Source of the DNA: Bacteroidia bacterium
GTDB taxonomy: Bacteria; Bacteroidota; Bacteroidia; B-17B0; Aurantibacillaceae
Assembly: GCA_014378485.1 (NCBI GenBank)
Contig: JACMNO010000097.1
Location: forward strand, 40,131-104,130
DNA length: 64,000 nt
Reading direction: 5' to 3'
Shown here piece after piece: positions 20,007-28,576 of the stretch; positions within the stretch are counted from its first letter, which is position 1, and each line of letters begins with the position of its first letter. Both the position numbers and the translations under genes were made by a program. Below the pieces are notes generated by a model that saw only the letters and a list, made by a program, of their open reading frames with translations, made no database searches and had not been told where the DNA came from.

Positions 20007-20138
20007 GTGCCGTTAATAGCCTCCCCGAAGGGAAAAGAACAATAAAAATGAATATTACTTTAATAAACAAATAATAACTATTTCGTATTCGATTATCAGC
20101 CATTTGGCGGAAAGTTGAATGGGGCTAATAACTTTAAA

Positions 20139-20426
20139 ATGTCAGATAATCAAGGCCCGGTTTGGGAAATATTTTTACAAAAAAAAGCAGGACAACCGTT
20201 TGTACACTGTGGAAGTTTACATGCATTTGATAAAGAAATGGCTTTACAGAATGCTAGAGATTTATATACGCGTCGAGGAGAAGGCATTTCTATCTGGGCA
20301 GTTCCATCTAATGCAATTGTGGCAAGCAGTCCCGAAGATATAGGATCTTTCTTTGAGCCATCAAATGACAAAGTATACCGTCACCCTACTTTTTACCAGA
20401 TACCGGATGCTATTGGTCACATGTAA
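20139..20426 (+). CDS. paaB: 1,2-phenylacetyl-CoA epoxidase subunit B
   Basis: 95 residues. ATG 20139 is chosen because PaaB proteins start a few residues before the WEIF strand; an upstream TTG at 20115 would add only unrelated residues. Motifs HCGSLHAFDKEMALQNARDL, RRGEGISIWAVPS and the C-terminal HP.FY.IPD.IGHM are those of PaaB, the non-catalytic subunit that bridges PaaAC units. The 132-bp gap after paaA is long for this operon. Confidence 0.95.
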   Translation: MSDNQGPVWEIFLQKKAGQPFVHCGSLHAFDKEMALQNARDLYTRRGEGISIWAVPSNAIVASSPEDIGSFFEPSNDKVYRHPTFYQIPDAIGHM

Positions 20427-20499
20427 TTTTAATTAAACTTCGAGCAACGTTATAGCGTGACGAAGCGTTCTATAAATTAAGTACTATACCAATTAAAAG

Positions 20500-20559
20500 A
20501 TGCTGAAACAAGTTCAGCATGACAATATAAAATCTGTGAAATCCGCGATATCTGCGGGA
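20500..20559. repeat. Degenerate intergenic repeats between paaB and paaC
   Basis: ATGCTGAA-ACAAG-TTCAGCAT (20500-20520) forms an 8-bp hairpin, followed by AATCTGTGAAATCCGCG and a CCGC/GCGG stem up to about 20558. When translated, the first part reads MLKQVQHD, a string that recurs in databases as a mis-annotated N-terminus (from memory). It therefore looks like a dispersed repeat, not part of paaC. It may also act as RNA structure inside the operon. Confidence 0.65.
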
Positions 20560-20568
20560 CATAAAAAA

Positions 20569-21327
20569 ATGACAATACAAGAAGCACTATTTCAATACAC
20601 ACTAAGATTAGGCGACACTAACCTGATACTATCGCAACGCATAAGCGAATGGACAGGCCACGGACCTTTTTTAGAAGAAGATCTGGCACTGACCAATATT
20701 GCCCTTGACATTACCGGTGCAGCAAAATCTTTTTTAGAGTATGCCGCTGGTATCGAAAATAAAGGAAGAAGCGCGGATGATTTAGCTTATTTTAGAAATG
20801 ACAGGCAATTTTATAATGCGCAAATAACTGAACTGCCAAACGGTGATTATGCCAGAACCATTGTTCGCCAGGCAATGATCGATTGTTTTGATTTTTACTT
20901 TTATACAGAATTAGCAAAAAGCAAAGATGAAACATTAGCAGGAATTGCACAAAAATCAATTAAAGAAGTAACTTATCATTTGCGTCATACCTCATCATGG
21001 GTAGAGCGATTTGGTGATGGCACAGAAGAAAGTCACAACAAAGCCCAAACTGCAGTAAACGAATTATGGCAATATACCGGTGAGTTATTTGAAATGAACG
21101 AAGTAGATGAGATCTTAATAAAAGAAGGAATTGCTATAGATTTAAATGGAGTAAAAACCAAGTGGGGAAATCACATGGCCGGTTTATTAGAAAAATCTAC
21201 CCTCATTAAACCCGAGAACGGATATATGCAAACAGGCAGCAGAAAAGCGATACATACCGAACACCTTGCCTTTATTTTGGCTGAAATGCAAGCATTGCCA
21301 AGGATGTACCCAGATGCTAAATGGTAA
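20569..21327 (+). CDS. paaC: 1,2-phenylacetyl-CoA epoxidase structural subunit C
   Basis: 252 residues from ATG 20569. The frame is open back to an ATG at 20500, but those 23 codons are the repeat described above, and PaaC proteins start at the MTIQEALFQY helix. Ferritin-like fold with LGDTNLILSQRISEW, GHGPFLEEDLALTNIALD and YHLRHTSSWVERFGDGT, all PaaC motifs. PaaC is catalytically inactive and pairs with PaaA for substrate-CoA binding. Confidence 0.95.
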   Translation: MTIQEALFQYTLRLGDTNLILSQRISEWTGHGPFLEEDLALTNIALDITGAAKSFLEYAAGIENKGRSADDLAYFRNDRQFYNAQITELPNGDYARTIVRQAMIDCFDFYFYTELAKSKDETLAGIAQKSIKEVTYHLRHTSSWVERFGDGTEESHNKAQTAVNELWQYTGELFEMNEVDEILIKEGIAIDLNGVKTKWGNHMAGLLEKSTLIKPENGYMQTGSRKAIHTEHLAFILAEMQALPRMYPDAKW

Positions 21328-21366
21328 ATCAACCTATTAGTAAACTAATTTAAATCAAAAACTGCA

Positions 21367-21711
21367 ATGAAACATTTATATTTAATTCTCTTTTTAGTTT
21401 TGTCAGTTGCAATTTATTCGCAAGCTGCACCATCACCAAAAATAAAAATAACTAAATCACATTTTCTTAAAGCAAAGACATTGCGGGATCTTCTTCCTTC
21501 TTTGCCAAAAAACTGTCCTATTACTGAATATCAATTTGCTATTGACACACCACAATTAAGAAAAACGCTCACAATAAAAAACAATAAAATTACATCAGAC
21601 GTTAAGTCTATTGTTAAGAACATGAAGACTGGCCAAAAAATTTTTATTGAAAGCATTAAATCAAATTGCAAAACTCCTTTTAAGAAAAAGCATATATTTG
21701 TTTTAACCTAA
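21367..21711 (+). CDS. Small secreted protein within the paa cluster
   Basis: 114 residues. Signal peptide (LILFLVLSVAIYSQA), then a basic mature part with a two-Cys pattern (C56 and C105 areas). It resembles a single beta-sandwich unit of the kind found in Bacteroidota envelope proteins (ITEYQFAIDTP), but no named family is recognised. It is located between paaC and paaD, 39 bp after paaC, and its stop overlaps the next ATG. The link to phenylacetate use is only positional. Confidence 0.6.
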   Translation: MKHLYLILFLVLSVAIYSQAAPSPKIKITKSHFLKAKTLRDLLPSLPKNCPITEYQFAIDTPQLRKTLTIKNNKITSDVKSIVKNMKTGQKIFIESIKSNCKTPFKKKHIFVLT

Positions 21712-21818
21712 TGAGCTTTAAAGAATCCTGGAATAAAATCTCGCCCTATTTTGTTGATGTTTGGCAATACCTTGTCATTATTGTAATCATGATACTGGCA
21801 GCTATTTTTATATTGTAA
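21711..21818 (+). CDS. 35-residue single-span membrane micro-protein
   Basis: ATG 21711 overlaps the stop of the preceding gene (TAATG) and the frame ends at 21818, five bases before paaD. The product has an amphipathic start with several Trp (MSFKESWNKISPYFVDVWQY) and then one hydrophobic span (LVIIVIMILAAIFIL) reaching the C-terminus. Tight coupling on both sides argues for a real gene. No family recognised. Confidence 0.55.
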   Translation: MSFKESWNKISPYFVDVWQYLVIIVIMILAAIFIL

Positions 21819-21822
21819 AAAC

Positions 21823-22311
21823 TTGAAAACCAAAGAACATATTTTATCACTTCTTTCCGAAATTCCCGATCCGGAAATCCCTGTGATTTCTATTATTGAA
21901 TTGGGTGTGATTAGAGAAATTGATATCATTGATGATAAATCTATTGCTTTAAAAATTACTCCTACCTATTCGGGTTGCCCCGCTATGAAGCAAATAGAAG
22001 ATGACGTAAAGAAAAAGTTATCTGAAAACGGTTTTACGAGTATTACACTAAACACGATTTTTTCGCCACCATGGACAACAGACTGGATAACGGAAGAAGC
22101 CAAAGAAAAATTAAGAAAATATGGGATCGCTCCCCCGGAACATTCAACAGAAGATAAAAACTGGCTTACCGGGAAACACAGTGTTGTAAAATGCCCACGT
22201 TGTAAATCAGAAAATACTAAATTAATATCTCAATTTGGCAGTACCGCTTGCAAAGCCTTATACCAATGTCAGGAATGTTTAGAACCCTTTGACTACTTTA
22301 AATGTATTTAA
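21823..22311 (+). CDS. paaD: PaaD, maturation factor for the phenylacetyl-CoA epoxidase
   Basis: 162 residues from TTG 21823 (the frame is closed by a stop at 21790 and has no ATG in between). N-terminal MIP18/DUF59 domain (EIPDPEIPVISIIELGVIR, TYSGCPA) and a C-terminal zinc ribbon (CPRC near 126 and CQEC near 150) as in PaaD. PaaD is needed for assembly of the iron sites of the PaaABCE enzyme. Confidence 0.93.
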   Translation: MKTKEHILSLLSEIPDPEIPVISIIELGVIREIDIIDDKSIALKITPTYSGCPAMKQIEDDVKKKLSENGFTSITLNTIFSPPWTTDWITEEAKEKLRKYGIAPPEHSTEDKNWLTGKHSVVKCPRCKSENTKLISQFGSTACKALYQCQECLEPFDYFKCI

Positions 22312-22387
22312 ATTAATTTCAGCCTGTTCGACGAAATAACTTATTTAACTTATTAAATTAGTTATATATTAGCTTAAAGATATTTTT

Positions 22388-23893
22388 ATGCTAACAAAAA
22401 CTTTTTCTAACTTCATTCTCAATAATTTTTTAGAACATATTTTTGTTTTAAATATTAAGCAGGAAATTCTGTTTCAAACCAATGGCACTGAAAACCTTCT
22501 TGGGTTCTCTAATTTTGAAATTGCAGAAGCTAGTTTTTCGGGTTTATTTATTGATCCACATTTTTCATTTGAAGATACTATTTCCAAAGCAGAGAAATTT
22601 GGAGAGTTTATTAGCATAGAGAACTTTAAACATAAAACAAAAAAATACATCAATATTGCCTTTAGAGTTATTTGTCATGAGGATGAGGAAACTAAAGAGG
22701 AATTATATATCTTTTATTTAAAGGATAACACACAACAAAACATTATCCGTAAAGACATTATTAAAAAAAGTCTGACTATTGAAAGGCTTTCTAAATCAAG
22801 GAAAATAAGAGATGGCCAAATTGACGAGGCCATTTATGAAATATTAGAATCATCATCAAGAGCTGTTCAGGTTACCCGGGTGAATGCCTGGGTGTTTGAT
22901 AAGAAAAAAACAGAAATTCAATGCATAGGAAATTATGACGCACGAGAAAATAAATTAGTAAATCAAGAGTCTTTACCGAGAATTGAAATGCCCAAATATT
23001 TCAAATTATTTGAAACAGAAAAAATAATTATTACTCCGGATACCAGTAAAGAAAATAAAACAGATGAAATGGACGAAACCTATCTCAACCCAAACGATAT
23101 CCAATCCTTAATGGATATTCCTGTAAGGATTGAAGGTGAAATGATTGGCGTTATCTGTTTTGAAAATGTTGGGTCTCCCAGAGAATGGACTTTAATGGAA
23201 CAAAAATACGGTTTGGTTGCAGCCCAGATGTTATCATTGACTATCGAATCACATAATAAACAAAAAGTGAAGCGTGATCTTGAATTATCCGTTAAAGAAA
23301 AAACGATTTTATTACAGGAAGTAAATCACCGTGTTAAAAATAATTTGGCCATTGTTGGTAGTTTAATAAATCTGCAAAGTGAAAAATCGCATGATGACTA
23401 TCATAAACAACTATTTATTGAATGTAGGAATAGATTAGATTCCATAGCAACTGTTCACGAATTAATTTACAAAGCCAAAAACTATACCCATATTGATTTC
23501 AAAGCCTATCTGAACCAAATTATTGATCACATCACAAGTTCATATAAATCATTTGATCATATCAAAATTATTAAAGAAATTGAAGAAATTCACGTCCAAA
23601 TTTCATCCTCAATCCCGCTAGCATTGATTGTTAACGAACTCATTACAAACTGTTATAAACACGCATTTAAAAGCAAAAAAGAAGGCGAGATAAGAATTAC
23701 TCTAACAGAAAAAGCTGAACTTGTTTTATTAACCATAAGTGATAATGGCCAGGGCTTTGATATAAACGCAATATCTAAAACAACTATGGGTATGGATATT
23801 CTTAACGGTCTTGTGAATCAAATTGACGGCACCTGTGATTTAACAAGCAACGAAAAAGGAACTATATATAAAATTTCATTTTCCAATAAATAA
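22388..23893 (+). CDS. PAS-GAF sensor histidine kinase, HisKA_2 type
   Basis: 501 residues, cytosolic, no membrane spans. PAS-like domain (about 10-115), GAF domain (about 140-285) with LMDIPVRIEGEMIGVICFE, then an HisKA_2 box LLQEVNHRVKNNL with phospho-acceptor His314 and an HATPase with the N box near NELITNCYKHA and GQGFDINA. No response regulator lies next to it. It is between paaD and paaG, so it may respond to an aromatic or redox signal; that is inference from position. Its own expression start is unclear: no good promoter is seen in the 76-bp gap. Confidence 0.9.
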   Translation: MLTKTFSNFILNNFLEHIFVLNIKQEILFQTNGTENLLGFSNFEIAEASFSGLFIDPHFSFEDTISKAEKFGEFISIENFKHKTKKYINIAFRVICHEDEETKEELYIFYLKDNTQQNIIRKDIIKKSLTIERLSKSRKIRDGQIDEAIYEILESSSRAVQVTRVNAWVFDKKKTEIQCIGNYDARENKLVNQESLPRIEMPKYFKLFETEKIIITPDTSKENKTDEMDETYLNPNDIQSLMDIPVRIEGEMIGVICFENVGSPREWTLMEQKYGLVAAQMLSLTIESHNKQKVKRDLELSVKEKTILLQEVNHRVKNNLAIVGSLINLQSEKSHDDYHKQLFIECRNRLDSIATVHELIYKAKNYTHIDFKAYLNQIIDHITSSYKSFDHIKIIKEIEEIHVQISSSIPLALIVNELITNCYKHAFKSKKEGEIRITLTEKAELVLLTISDNGQGFDINAISKTTMGMDILNGLVNQIDGTCDLTSNEKGTIYKISFSNK

Positions 23894-23926
23894 ATCCCAA
23901 TTTTAGCTCGTAATATTAAACCAACT

Positions 23927-24703
23927 ATGAGCCATATACTCTCCGAATTGATAGATAAAGTAATGATTATTACTTTAAACCGTGCCGAAAAATTTAATAG
24001 TTTTAATCGCGAAATGGCGTTGCAATTACATGATGCTTTGGATAAAGCCGAGGCTGATGATGCAGTGAGAGCAATTGTTTTAACAGGAACAGGAAAAGCT
24101 TTTTGTGCCGGGCAGGATCTTGCGGAAGCCATTGATCCAAACGGACCGGGCATTTCAAGAATTGTAGATGAACATTACAATCCTATTATTTTAAGGTTGC
24201 GTAAAATAGAAAAGCCAATAATTGCTGCTGTAAACGGAGTAGCTGCGGGCGCCGGAGCAAATATTGCATTGGCATGTGATATTGTAACTGCTACCCAATC
24301 CGCTTCTTTCATTCAGGCATTCAGTAAAATCGGACTGATTCCCGATAGTGGCGGAACATTCTTTCTTCCAAGACTCGTTGGTTTTCAAAGAGCATCAGCT
24401 TTAATGATGACGGGGGATAAAGTAGGAGCCACAGAAGCTTTACAAATAGGAATGATTTATAAAGTGTTTGCAGATGAGTCTTTTATGAAAGATGTGATGA
24501 ACCTTGCCCATATCATGTCAAATATGCCTACAAAAGGTTTGGGATTAACCAAACGCTTACTGAACGAAAGTGTATTTAATAGCCATGATAATCAATTGGT
24601 CAGAGAAGGTGCGATCCAAGTCTTAGCAGCGGGCACATATGACTATGCCGAAGGTGTAAATGCGTTCCTAGAAAAACGTAAGCCAGAATTTAAAGGAAAA
24701 TAA
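23927..24703 (+). CDS. paaG: 2-(1,2-epoxy-1,2-dihydrophenyl)acetyl-CoA isomerase
   Basis: 258 residues, crotonase fold. Oxyanion-hole motifs CAGQDL (near 62-67) and NGVAAGAGANIALACD, and GLIPDSGGTFFLPRL, are those of PaaG, which rearranges the ring epoxide into the oxepin-CoA. A general enoyl-CoA hydratase is the alternative, but the acid Asp in IPDSGG and the location beside paaABCD support PaaG. Confidence 0.92.
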   Translation: MSHILSELIDKVMIITLNRAEKFNSFNREMALQLHDALDKAEADDAVRAIVLTGTGKAFCAGQDLAEAIDPNGPGISRIVDEHYNPIILRLRKIEKPIIAAVNGVAAGAGANIALACDIVTATQSASFIQAFSKIGLIPDSGGTFFLPRLVGFQRASALMMTGDKVGATEALQIGMIYKVFADESFMKDVMNLAHIMSNMPTKGLGLTKRLLNESVFNSHDNQLVREGAIQVLAAGTYDYAEGVNAFLEKRKPEFKGK

Positions 24704-24841
24704 TAACAATCTACATTAATCCATCTGCAGTTACAGTCTCGAAATGTACTGACTTTTTAATTCATTATTAAACCTCTTATTGTTTACAAATTTTTTGTAT
24801 CCTGCTTCCTAAAGGAACGTTATAACATTAATTTTACTGCT

Positions 24842-26584
24842 ATGATGTATTACAAATTTTTATTGGTTTCGTTTTTATTTTTAAATATTTTTTCATTTGG
24901 TCAACCCAAAAAAGAATATTACGATAGCGAACAAACTAAACTTAAATCGGAAACCAATATTGTAAAAGGTATGCCTCAGGGAAGGTATATCGAATATTAT
25001 AAAAATGGTAATGTTGCCAGAAGAGGTTCCTTTTATAATGGAAAAGAAGATAGTACCTGGTATATTTATTATGATAATAAAATACTAAAAGCTTCTGAAA
25101 TGTATAACAGAGGAAAAAAGAACGGACATAATCGTTATTATTTTAAATCCGGCGTACTTTCACAGGAAACCGTATTCAATCAAAATTTAGCTGATAGTAC
25201 CTGGACAGCATATTACGAGAATAAAACAGTAAGAAGCCGTGAAGCTTTTTCGAAAGGAAAAAAACAGGGAGAATGGCTTTACTATTTTGATAACGGACAA
25301 TTAGAAAGTTCAGGAAAATTTGATAATGATCTTAAAGATGGAGAAGTAAAAACATTTTATGTAAACGGAAAACCTGCGTCTGTTTCAAATTATTGTAAAA
25401 ATAAACCTTGTGGAAAAAGCACCGAATATTATGAAAACGGTCAACAAAAATTTGAAAAAGAATATGTGGATTCAACATCCTTCATGATTCATAATATGTG
25501 GGATGAAAAAGGGAAACCAATTATCTTAAATGGGAATGGTACTTTGACAGCTCAATACAATACCGGCATTATTAAGGCACAGGGCGCCTATAAAAGCGGA
25601 TTTATGAATGGTTTATGGCGTTATTTTCACCCAAATGGAGAATTGGATTACGAAGCTAATTATGAAAAAGGTGTTTTAAATGGGTACTACTCTTCCTATT
25701 ATCAAAATCATAAAATAAAAAGTGAAGGTCCTTTTGTTAATGGAAAGAAAAACGGAGCCTGGAAATTTTTCACTGAAAAAGGGGAAAAAGAAATGGAAGG
25801 CGTTTTAAAAGATGGTTTAAGAAATGAAAAATGGACTTACTACTATGGGAATGGAAAAAAAGAATCAGAAGGTAATTTTGTGGACGACAAACAAAATGGT
25901 GTATGGGACTATTTTTATCCAACTACAGAAAAATGGAAAACAGGAAGTTTTGAAAACGATCTAAAAGCAGGTATCTGGACAACATGGTTTGAAAATGGCA
26001 AAAAATTACAAGAAGGAAATTACACTGGTGGAAAAGAAGATGGGCAATGGCAAAGCTGGTATGTGAATGGACAATTAAAAGACCAGGGAACTTATAAAAA
26101 TGGCCAGATCTCCGGTTTATGGGAAGGCTGGTATATAAATGGAAAAACAAATTACAAAGGAATGTATAATGAAAAAGGCAAAAAGCAGGATCTGTGGGAA
26201 TATTGGTTTGAAACAGGAAAATACAGGGAAAAAGGTTCATATGTTAGCGGTATTAAACATGGTCACTGGACAAGTTATTTTGAGAAAGGAAATTTTATAG
26301 ACAGTGATGGAAACTATAGTAAAGGAAAACAACACGGAACCTGGACTTATTATTATGAAAATGGCGGTATTATGAAAACTCAGAATTTCAAAGACGGACA
26401 TTTATCAGGAAAATCTATTAGTTATTACACAAACAACAGCATTCAATCAGTAAATAATTACAAGATCATCAGTGAAAGAAGAAAAGGTAAAAAACAAAGT
26501 GTGGCAAACGGCGATTGGATTTTTTATGATAAAACAGGTACAGAAATCAGCCGAATTACATATAAAAATGGTGTGAAAAAGTAA
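24842..26584 (+). CDS. Secreted MORN-repeat (YwqK-type) protein
   Basis: 580 residues. Signal peptide (FLFLNIFSFGQ) followed by about 22 MORN_2-type repeats of 22-24 residues with the pattern G.W..YY.NG....EG.Y..GK..G. Such proteins are annotated as 'YwqK family antitoxin' in Bacteroidota, a name not backed by function here. A nearly pure repeat protein exported from the cytoplasm suggests binding to protein or membrane surfaces. Single gene; a second ATG at 24845 is equally possible as start. Confidence 0.88.
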   Translation: MMYYKFLLVSFLFLNIFSFGQPKKEYYDSEQTKLKSETNIVKGMPQGRYIEYYKNGNVARRGSFYNGKEDSTWYIYYDNKILKASEMYNRGKKNGHNRYYFKSGVLSQETVFNQNLADSTWTAYYENKTVRSREAFSKGKKQGEWLYYFDNGQLESSGKFDNDLKDGEVKTFYVNGKPASVSNYCKNKPCGKSTEYYENGQQKFEKEYVDSTSFMIHNMWDEKGKPIILNGNGTLTAQYNTGIIKAQGAYKSGFMNGLWRYFHPNGELDYEANYEKGVLNGYYSSYYQNHKIKSEGPFVNGKKNGAWKFFTEKGEKEMEGVLKDGLRNEKWTYYYGNGKKESEGNFVDDKQNGVWDYFYPTTEKWKTGSFENDLKAGIWTTWFENGKKLQEGNYTGGKEDGQWQSWYVNGQLKDQGTYKNGQISGLWEGWYINGKTNYKGMYNEKGKKQDLWEYWFETGKYREKGSYVSGIKHGHWTSYFEKGNFIDSDGNYSKGKQHGTWTYYYENGGIMKTQNFKDGHLSGKSISYYTNNSIQSVNNYKIISERRKGKKQSVANGDWIFYDKTGTEISRITYKNGVKK

Positions 26585-26647
26585 GGCCATAAATAGTGTG
26601 ATTTTTTTTAATAAAAAAAGTATATTTACTAAATAATAAAAATTTCT

Positions 26648-27481
26648 ATGCTTTTAAAATCAAAAATAATGGTCTTTGTTGCTTCATTTTCACTTTTAAT
26701 AAGTGCATGCGGTGGAAACAAACAGGAAGAGGTTGATGCTTCCGAGCTGGAGGATGAAATAACTACAGGACTTGATTCACAAAAAATATCGGCACAAAAT
26801 GTATTTAATACCATTCCTTCAAGAGCCACTATTTTAGAATTAGTTAAAGGGGCAAATACAGAATACAATGTAGCATATCTGAATAACCCTGACGATGTAA
26901 GTAAATATTCTTTAGAGAGCAGCAGGGCTTTAAACCTGGGTGTTTATGGCACTGACCTTAACGTTGCAAGTATCTATGAGCAAACTCAGGAATCCATGTT
27001 ATTTTTTAAATGTGTTAGCATCATTGCCAAAAGTATTGGAGTGAGTAATTCTTTTGGTGAAAATATGGGAGATAGAATGATTGCAAATCAATCTAACAGA
27101 GATTCAGCTTTAAGTATTATTACACAGGCTTTTAAAAGTGCGGATAATACACTAAGAAAAAATGGTCGTCCTGGAACATCTTCTTTATTAGTGGCAGGTG
27201 CATGGATAGAAGGATTATATGTAGGCTGCCAAACAGCTAAAGAAACTAAAAATGAGTCGATCATTAAAGAAGTTTTCAATCAAAAAGAATCACTAAATAA
27301 CTTGATAGAATTATTGGAATCATCTAAATTAAATGCTGAAGCGGAATATATCATTTCTGACTTACATGATATCAAAAAAATTATGGACGGAAAAACAGAT
27401 GAAGTTTATACTGCGGATGCAATAAAAGAACTGGATAAAAAAATTACCTCTATCCGCACTCAAATCATTTCATCTAAATAA
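26648..27481 (+). CDS. Lipoprotein of unknown function
   Basis: 277 residues with lipobox LLISAC followed by GGNKQEE. The mature protein is helical and acidic, with STRA-like segments (ALNLGVYGTDLNVASIYEQTQE; SSLLVAGAWIEGLYVGCQTAK). Close relatives occur in Bacteroidota as conserved lipoproteins without function. It ends two bases before the carbonic anhydrase gene, so the two are likely cotranscribed. Confidence 0.75.
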   Translation: MLLKSKIMVFVASFSLLISACGGNKQEEVDASELEDEITTGLDSQKISAQNVFNTIPSRATILELVKGANTEYNVAYLNNPDDVSKYSLESSRALNLGVYGTDLNVASIYEQTQESMLFFKCVSIIAKSIGVSNSFGENMGDRMIANQSNRDSALSIITQAFKSADNTLRKNGRPGTSSLLVAGAWIEGLYVGCQTAKETKNESIIKEVFNQKESLNNLIELLESSKLNAEAEYIISDLHDIKKIMDGKTDEVYTADAIKELDKKITSIRTQIISSK

Positions 27482-27483
27482 GC

Positions 27484-27996
27484 ATGGCATTTATTATACC
27501 TGTTAACGGTATTGAACCCGTTTTAGGAAAAAATAGTTATGTAGCGCCAAATGCTACTATAGTTGGTGATGTTGTTTGTGGAGATGACTGCAGCTTTTGG
27601 TTTAACGCAGTGGTAAGAGGCGATGTTAATTCGATCAGGCTAGGCAATAAAGTCAATATACAGGACGGGGCCGTAATTCATTGTACTTATCAAAAAACAA
27701 AAACAGTGCTTGGAAACAATGTTTCTGTTGGGCACAATGCCATTGTTCACGGTAGTTTGGTGCATGACAATGTATTAATTGGTATGGGCGCTATAATTAT
27801 GGATAATTGCGAGATCGGTTCCAATTCTATAATAGCTGCAGGCGCTGTATTAACAGAAGGCACTAAAGTACCAAGCGGTTGTATTTATGCCGGTGTTCCG
27901 GCTAAAAAAGTTAAGGATATTTCTGAAGAATTAATTAATGGCGAAATCAACCGGATCGCCAATAATTACCTGATGTACAGTTCCTGGTTTAAATAA
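27484..27996 (+). CDS. Gamma-class carbonic anhydrase family protein
   Basis: 170 residues, left-handed beta-helix of hexapeptide repeats. The three zinc-ligand His positions are present (H66 in VIHCTY, H84 in VGHNAIVHG and H89), together with RGDVNSIRLG.KVNIQDGAV, as in YrdA/CaiE/PaaY-like proteins. PaaY belongs to this fold and removes CoA adducts in phenylacetate pathways, but this gene is not in the paa cluster, so the general name is kept. Confidence 0.93.
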   Translation: MAFIIPVNGIEPVLGKNSYVAPNATIVGDVVCGDDCSFWFNAVVRGDVNSIRLGNKVNIQDGAVIHCTYQKTKTVLGNNVSVGHNAIVHGSLVHDNVLIGMGAIIMDNCEIGSNSIIAAGAVLTEGTKVPSGCIYAGVPAKKVKDISEELINGEINRIANNYLMYSSWFK

Positions 27997-28188
27997 TTAC
28001 TGCTTTAATGCACAGGCTGTTTCACCAACTGAAAGGGTTTTACAATATTTTTTAGCATAACTTTTTGATGATTCAAGAGTTCCAGAATCATAAGTCCCAT
28101 TTGAATTGGTGCATTGACAGGTTCTTTCTTTTTTACAGGAAAACATACAAAATATGAGTAAAAATGCGCAAATACTGGTAATTTTCAT
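27997..28188 (-). CDS. Small Cys-rich lipoprotein
   Basis: 63 residues. Signal peptide with lipobox CMFSC, then KKERTCQCTNSNGTYDSGTLES and a Cys-containing helix (CKTLSVGETAC). It ends directly against the stop of the convergent carbonic anhydrase gene. Small lipoproteins of this pattern (CxC near the N-terminus of the mature part) are frequent in Bacteroidota; the function is unknown. Confidence 0.72.
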   Translation of the reverse strand: MKITSICAFLLIFCMFSCKKERTCQCTNSNGTYDSGTLESSKSYAKKYCKTLSVGETACALKQ

Positions 28189-28234
28189 ATTGTAAGGTTT
28201 GTGAAGCTAAAATAAACATTTAAATGCTAATAAA

Positions 28235-28266
28235 TTTGGTTTTTACCCATTTAGCCTATATATTTG
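28235..28266 (+). promoter_or_regulatory. rpsU promoter, TTTG-N20-TATATTTG
   Basis: TTTG 28235-28238 and TATATTTG 28259-28266 are 20 bp apart, a full match to the Bacteroidota -33/-7 consensus and identical in form to the paaA promoter. The start codon is 33 bp downstream. Confidence 0.85.
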
Positions 28267-28298
28267 CAGTCCAATTTAAAATTTAATAAAATCATATA

Positions 28299-28496
28299 AT
28301 GTTAATAGTAGCAGTAAAAGAAGGTGAAAGCATAGAAAAAGCTTTAAAGAAATTTAAAAAGAAATTTGAAAAAACGGGTGTTGTTAAGCAATTACGTAGC
28401 CGCAAAAATTTCGAAAAACCATCTATCACAAACAGACAAACTCGCATTAAAGCTGTATACAAGCAAAAAATGCAATTGGGTTTAGCTGCTGAATAG
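28299..28496 (+). CDS. rpsU: 30S ribosomal protein S21
   Basis: 65 residues, the usual length. Opening MLIVAVKEGESIEKALKKFK and the basic helix FEKTGVVKQLRSRKNFEKPS are those of S21. In Bacteroidota S21 takes part in holding the anti-Shine-Dalgarno of 16S rRNA away from mRNAs. The order rpsU - tyrosine recombinase - hpf is a known Bacteroidota arrangement. Confidence 0.97.
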   Translation: MLIVAVKEGESIEKALKKFKKKFEKTGVVKQLRSRKNFEKPSITNRQTRIKAVYKQKMQLGLAAE

Positions 28497-28520
28497 TTCT
28501 TTTTCACAAAAATTATATTT

Positions 28521-28576
28521 AACCTAAGAGTATTCCGGATTTTTTAATATAAATTCGTATTACTCTTAGGTTTTTT
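28521..28576 (+). terminator. Long hairpin with T run between rpsU and xer
   Basis: AACCTAAGAGTA (28521-28532) pairs perfectly with TACTCTTAGGTT (28561-28572), with a 28-base loop and a T run to 28576. The next base starts the xer ATG, so this terminator must be passed for the recombinase to be made from the rpsU promoter. Confidence 0.75.

Noticed and set aside
20119..20343. 74-codon frame overlapping paaB
   Set aside because: Alternative frame of paaB, which is recognised with confidence.
24842..26584. Toxin-antitoxin role for the YwqK-like protein
   Set aside because: The family name includes 'antitoxin', but the protein is exported and has no toxin neighbour.
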